The position numbers were made by a program, and so were the translations under genes. A stretch of 21,416 nucleotides of DNA from JBDHUX01 sp039809405 (GTDB lineage: Bacteria > Patescibacteriota > Gracilibacteria > Absconditabacterales > Absconditicoccaceae). The stretch lies in assembly GCA_039809405.1 (NCBI GenBank), contig JBDHUX010000005.1, forward strand, positions 1 to 21,416, in the 5' to 3' direction. The notes under the pieces are model-generated. The model searched no databases. It saw only the letters and a list, made by a program, of their open reading frames with translations, and was not told the DNA's origin. Below are positions 17,033 to 21,416 of this stretch, piece after piece (within the stretch, counting starts at the first letter, position 1; every line of letters begins with the position of its first letter).

Positions 17033-19783
17033 ATGCAACAATCCAACAACAAACAAATATCCCCAGAGTTTATAGAAAGCATCGCAAATGCAAGTCTATA
17101 TACTATCTATAGATGAAAAAAACAAATAGATGGTGATGAGTTATTTTTTGGTGTATTTAATTATATCAATCATCAACCATATGCAAAAGAATTCCGAAAC
17201 GCTATATGATTGAAAAAAATTGATAAAATCACAGAACTTCTACACTCCAACTTCAAGTCTGTAGATATGAAAAATCAGTCTATACAAATATTTTTAAATA
17301 ACGATATCAACTCTACATTAAATAATATATCACAAAGATATGGTAACAATATATTTACATTTATCTATGTAGGCATAAGACATCTATCTCCAGACCTCTA
17401 TACTTGGATGAAAAACATGAAAGTATGATTTGTCTCTAGCATGAAAAAGGCTAGATTTTGGGCTGAGATATTCAACAATATGTGACTTGATACAATTAAT
17501 TTCTTTAGGTTGTTTACATTTATTTGAGATAAATATAATCTGACTATGGGTGATATTAACTCTATAGACAAGAAGGGTTTGCAAGATCAACTATGATTGT
17601 ATGATAATAAATCTCTATCTGTCAACTTAGATAACTTGCAAAAAAATGGATTTCCGGATAAGATAGACATGGACAAATTAATTGATATACTTTTGAACAT
17701 GTTAAATAAAGATCAAAATAACTTCTTGGATCAAGACAACGATCCAATGAACAATATAAACAACCCGCTTGCTGGTATGTATAATGGCTGATCCGAAATA
17801 GATGAAGATCCAGAAGAGCAAATACACTGAGATAGTACAGTTACTATGTCAGAGAAATTAGACGAAAATGAAGAAAAAAAGATGGCAGTAGATTACTTTG
17901 GAACTGATCTAGTAAAACTCGCCTCTCAAGATCAGCTTGATCCAGTAATCTGAAGGGATAGAGAAATAGATCAGGTCATCTATACGTTACTTAGGAAAAC
18001 CAAAAATAATCCACTACTGATATGAGAAGCGTGAGTTGGTAAAACCGCTATAGTTGAGTGACTTGCTTCAAGGATAGTAACTGGCGACGTCCCTGATAAG
18101 TTGAAATGAGCAAAGATTATAAATCTTGATGTATCAGGCATGATAGCTTGAAGTAAATACCGTGGTGAGTTTGAGCAGAGATTAAAATCAGTGCTTGAAG
18201 AAGCTATGGACCCAAGCAACAATATCATACTATTTATAGATGAGATACATACTATCATATGAGCAGGTGGGACAGAGTGATGAGCTTCAGATACTGCTAA
18301 TATACTTAAGCCTATGCTTTCTAGATGAAAGATCAAATTAGTCTGAGCTACTACATATGACGAGTATCAGAAATATATAGAAAAAGATGCAGCATTGAAG
18401 AGAAGATTTCAAGAGATACATGTAAACGAGCCGACCATAGAAGACACAGTAGATATACTAAGATGACTTAGGACTAAATTTGTAGAGTTTCATGATGTGA
18501 ATATATCTGATGAGGCCATAGATGAAGCAGTGAGGTTGTCTACAAGATATATCATGAACAAACACCTTCCAGATAAAGCAATTGATCTTATAGATGAAGC
18601 ATCTGCGAGGAAATCGACCCTTCTTACAAAACTTGAAAATAGCCAAGAGTATCTTGATACTCAGAATAAAATTGCAGAAGTAGAAAAGCAGATAGAAAAA
18701 GCATTGTCAAACCAAGATTATTTTAAAGCAGCAGAGTATAAACAAAAAGAGATAGATCTAAAAAATCATATCAAGTGACTCAAAGTAAGTGCAAGCTTAC
18801 CAAAACACTTAAGACCTACGGTAGATATAAGTGATATCTGAGTGGTACTAGCTGACAAGCTTGGGATACCGTCAAATATCGTCACAGAGTCAGAAGTAGA
18901 TAAACTAAAGAGACTTGATGATACTTTACTGGGGCATATCTTTTGACAAGACGAAGTAGTGCAGAAAGTAGTGAGGACTATCCAAAAATCCAGATTATCT
19001 CCAAATATAAAAAATAAACCTATATGATCTTTCTTATTTCTTGGAGCATCTTGAGTTGGTAAGACATACATAGCAAAACTTATTGCAGAGCACTATTTCA
19101 ATGACTCCAAATCACTCATAAGGGTAGATATGTCCGAGTATATGGAAAGATACTCCGTATCCAAAATAATATGATCAGCTCCATGATATGTGGGTTATGA
19201 TGACAGTGGATCGCTTACAGAGCAGATCAGAAGGAAACCTTACTCTGTATTACTTTTTGACGAGATAGAGAAGGCTGACAGCTCAGTATTAAATATATTG
19301 TTGCAGATACTTGATGAGTGACAGATAAAAGATAGCAAATGAAGAGTGATAGACTTCAAAAACACTATCATCATCATGACTAGCAATATCTGATCCGAGT
19401 ATTTCTCTGACAAGTCTCAGAAGATCTGATTTAACTATCGTGTTGACAGTACCAATAATTGATTTGATTACGATCATGCCAAAGATCTAGTTCTCGATAA
19501 GCTAAACGATCTACTATCACCAGAGTTGCTAAACAGGATAGATCACAAGATAGTATTCAGACCTCTTGGATTGCCACAACTCAAGTCCATATTTGTAAAG
19601 TTGTACAATGTATTTAAAGATAATCGATCAGATCAACCATCCGCCAAAGTACCTACATTTACAGACAAACAGATAGACGCAAAAGTCAAAGAATTATACG
19701 ATCCACTATATGGAGCAAGACCTATTGAGAAGTATATATCTAACGATCTTGAAGATCAGATACTTGATGAGATGATGAAGTAA
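17033..19783 (+). CDS. clpC: ClpC/ClpA-type AAA+ unfoldase
   Basis: 916 residues. The N-terminal part (about 283 residues) looks like a divergent double Clp-N domain plus an acidic Asn/Asp-rich linker, much longer than the usual 150. D1 begins near residue 284 (YFGTDLVKLA...DPVIGRDREI) with Walker A GEAGVGKT (331-338), Walker B LFIDEIH (D403, E404) and Arg-finger LKRRFQE. The short middle domain (residues 520-580) is one coiled-coil arm with a UVR-like motif, as in ClpC and unlike ClpB. D2 has GASGVGKT (671-678), LLFDEIEK (D743, E744), LTSN-type TSNIG and LLNRID. An IGF tripeptide at residues 798-800 (Gly799 as TGA, 19427-19429) is the ClpP-docking loop, so it feeds ClpP rather than acting as a ClpB disaggregase. 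Confidence 0.92.
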
Positions 19784-19813
19784 AGTATGATAATATTTTA
19801 ATAATATTTGTAT

Positions 19814-19849
19814 AAAAATACCCTAGCTAGTATAGTATGGGGTATTTTT
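19814..19849 (+). terminator. Intrinsic terminator of clpC
   Basis: AAAAATACCC (19814-19823) pairs with GGGTATTTTT (19840-19849) over ten positions, with a 16-base loop and T-rich tail. It lies 30 bases after the clpC stop. The symmetric A and T flanks mean it could act in both directions. Confidence 0.88.
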
Positions 19850-19858
19850 GTTTCTATC

Positions 19859-20052
19859 GTCATCCAGAACAGAATGAAATGGAGTGAAAGATCTAAGTAC
19901 ACTGCAAGATTAAAATCATCGTCATCCTGAGTGGAACGAAGGATCTCAATGCTGTGCGATGGTGTGATAAGTATTAAAGCAGTGTCATTGAGATCTCTCC
20001 ACTACGGTCGAGATGACAAAGTGCCGTCATCCTGAGTGGAACGAAGTGCAAT
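19859..20052. repeat. Cluster of GTCATCCTGAG palindromic repeats
   Basis: Four related units lie together. GTCATCCAGAACAGAATG begins at 19859. GTCATCCTGAGTGGAACGAA followed by GGATCTC begins at 19921. An inverted unit GAGATCTCTCCACTACGGTC followed by GAGATGAC runs 19990-20017. GTCATCCTGAGTGGAACGAA begins again at 20026. The second and fourth units are identical over their first 20 bases. The family is the same as at 247-351. No open frame is present; this is a non-coding dispersed repeat and a likely recombination or MITE-type element. Confidence 0.8.
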
Positions 20053-20174
20053 ATTTTGCTTTACATAATAAACTTTATGTGCAAAATAAATTATAATCTG
20101 ATTGATTTTTGGCTGGATATGTATAACTTATCATTATCAGATCATACAAATATAGTATAAATAACTATAAGTAA
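20053..20174. other. A/T-rich leader of the glycosyltransferase gene
   Basis: No gene. It contains TATAATCTGAT at about 20090-20100 (inverse of the ATCAGATTATA word) and TATCAGATCAT near 20135. No convincing promoter pair with normal spacing is seen. Confidence 0.3.
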
Positions 20175-21218
20175 ATGAACTATATGTCTCCACTAAGTAT
20201 CATACTATATATATCTTGACTGCTATTTCTCATCTTTACAGTAGATGGCTATAAGAGGTGAAAATTAAATCTCTTGCATTTTGTCGTTTTCTTGTGATGA
20301 GTTGTAACTGTTTTGTTATGATTGTTTTATCCGCCTTTTTTAAGTAAATTTGGGGAGGTATTTGGGCTTGCAAGAGGTGCAGATATACTTGTGTATGGTG
20401 GGATGATCTTCCTTGCGTATATGTTTTTTGATCTAAACAATAAGATAACGAAACAAGCGATAAAAAGTACTGATATATTAAGAGTATTGGCAATAAATAG
20501 TGCGGTATGATTTATAGAGAAAGACATAAATACAGCTATAGTTATGCCAACATATAGACAAAATGACAATGTCATAGGTATCATAGAAGAGATTATAGAT
20601 CTGTGAATAGGCGTAATTATGATAGATGATGGATTTAATGGAGATTTGCCAACTAAAATAATATGAAAATTTAGTAAAAATGTAGTTGTGATAAAACACC
20701 CATACAATCTATGACAAGGAGCAGCTTTACAAACTTGACAGCAGTATATATATGATAACTATAATTTTATTAAATATATATTGCATTTTGACTCAGATGG
20801 ACAACATCAAGCAAAAGATATAATTAATTTCAAAAATGCATTTATAAAAAATAGCTCACTAGATATTGTACTGTGATCAAGATTTTTACCTTGATCTGGG
20901 AAGATTCCATCCAATAGAGCATTCCATAAAAAATTACAATTGTTATTTATGAGGATATTTGTATGAATAAAACTCACTGATACAAATAATGGTTTTAGGA
21001 TGATTAAGTATGAAACTATACCAAAACTAAAAATAACAATGAACGACTACTCTCACGCATCTCAAATAGAACATCTAATCAAACAAAATAGACTCAAATA
21101 TGTAGAAGTTCCAGTGAGTATACTATACGAAGAGGAGCATATAAAAAATTGACAAAAATTAAGTAACGCTTTTAATATAGCAAAAAATATAATTTACGAT
21201 AAGATATTTTTTAGATAA
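20175..21218 (+). CDS. DUF2304-GT2 fusion: membrane-anchored family 2 glycosyltransferase
   Basis: 347 residues. Residues 1-110 are a DUF2304-like module with three transmembrane helices (SIILYISGLLFLIFTVDG; LLHFVVFLGGVVTVLLGLFY; ILVYGGMIFLAYMFFDLN). A GT-A glycosyltransferase of the DPM1/polyprenyl-phosphate type follows: AIVMPTYRQNDNV, VIMIDDGFNGD, the LGQGAALQTGQQY loop and HFDSDGQHQ (metal-binding DxD equivalent), then DTNNGFRMI. Such enzymes move a sugar from a nucleotide donor to a lipid phosphate or glycan at the membrane. DUF2304 is usually a separate neighbouring gene, so the fusion is neat. The product probably serves surface glycans. ATG at 20175 keeps the first helix. A second GT2-like C-terminal fragment begins right after the stop. 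Confidence 0.85.
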
Positions 21219-21416
21219 GTATATAAGACTTGATATTCTGAAGAAGATAAATATACAGACAGATATAACAGCTTATGCAAATGAGCTTATAGATAATTAT
21301 AGGAGACTAAAAGTAGATATCATAGAAATACCTGTAAATATAAGATATACAGACTATAGTCTAGGTAAATGACAGAAAAATAGCAATGCTATAAATATAC
21401 TCCTAGAGATGATATA
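21193..21416 (+). pseudogene. Headless GT2 C-terminal remnant, continues past window
   Basis: In the +1 frame relative to the glycosyltransferase, codons are open from 21193 to the window end, reading ...KYIRLDILKKINIQTDITAY..., IIEIPVNIRYTDYSLGKG and QKNSNAINILLEM. This parallels the C-terminus of the gene just before it (MIKYETIPKLKITMNDY..., YVEVPVSILYEEEHIKNG, QKLSNAFNIAKNI). There is no GT-A catalytic core and no ATG before the domain. It looks like the surviving tail of a duplicated paralogue, or a small gene with an unusual start. The 3' end is not visible. Confidence 0.6.

Noticed and set aside
21193..21218. Programmed frameshift at the six-T tract joining the GT2 gene to the downstream fragment
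   Set aside because: The first protein already has a complete C-terminus, and the downstream part duplicates that region rather than completing it. A paralogue remnant is simpler.

Overview
The window reads sensibly only if UGA encodes glycine (genetic code 25). With the standard code every sizeable gene breaks at TGA. With TGA read as Gly the fragments join into full-length proteins, and the TGAs fall on glycines that cannot vary, such as P-loops, the KH GxxG loop, the MraY TDGLDGL and GDSG motifs and the ClpP SMGS loop. This points to Candidatus Absconditabacteria (SR1) or Gracilibacteria (BD1-5) in the CPR/Patescibacteria. I cannot choose between the two from sequence alone. The DNA is AT-rich, start codons sit in A/T-rich contexts, and I see no clear Shine-Dalgarno sequence before the genes.

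Layout. 1-165: C-terminus of an unknown protein. 166-403: intergenic, with a degenerate palindromic repeat. 404-1669 (+): P-loop ATPase with a C-terminal KH domain. 1711-2845 (-): a protein ending in a FISUMP-like domain cut by an in-frame TAA. A strikingly GC-rich continuation and a perfect 8-bp hairpin lie beyond it; together they resemble the variable region of a diversity-generating retroelement (DGR) target. 2977-5088 (+): VirB4/TraC-like ATPase, then a strong terminator. 5311-5520 (+): small pentapeptide-like protein. 5564-6427 and 6528-8060 (-): two membrane-anchored proteins, the second of the DUF4012 type. 8209-8300: a near-consensus promoter followed at once by a terminator, a candidate small RNA.

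8466-10509 (+): MscS-like channel, RsmH and an FtsL-like protein, the last two being a remnant of the dcw cell-division cluster. 10682-12268 (+): XerC/D-type recombinase and an HExxH protein. 12335-13843 (-): atpA, standing alone between terminators. 14064-14618 (-): unknown 184-aa protein with a textbook promoter. 14841-16674 (+): ClpP and MraY. 17033-19783 (+): a ClpC-type unfoldase with an IGF ClpP-docking loop, the likely partner of the nearby ClpP. 19859-20052: a second cluster of the palindromic repeat. 20175-21218 (+): DUF2304-GT2 fusion, followed by a headless GT2 C-terminal remnant that runs off the window.

Functionally this is mostly housekeeping (cell-wall lipid I synthesis, division, proteolysis, chromosome resolution, ATP synthase) mixed with surface and secretion genes (VirB4-like ATPase, DUF4012, GT2, FISUMP protein) that fit an episymbiotic life. 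I saw no tRNA, rRNA, CRISPR array, insertion sequence or reverse transcriptase in the window.
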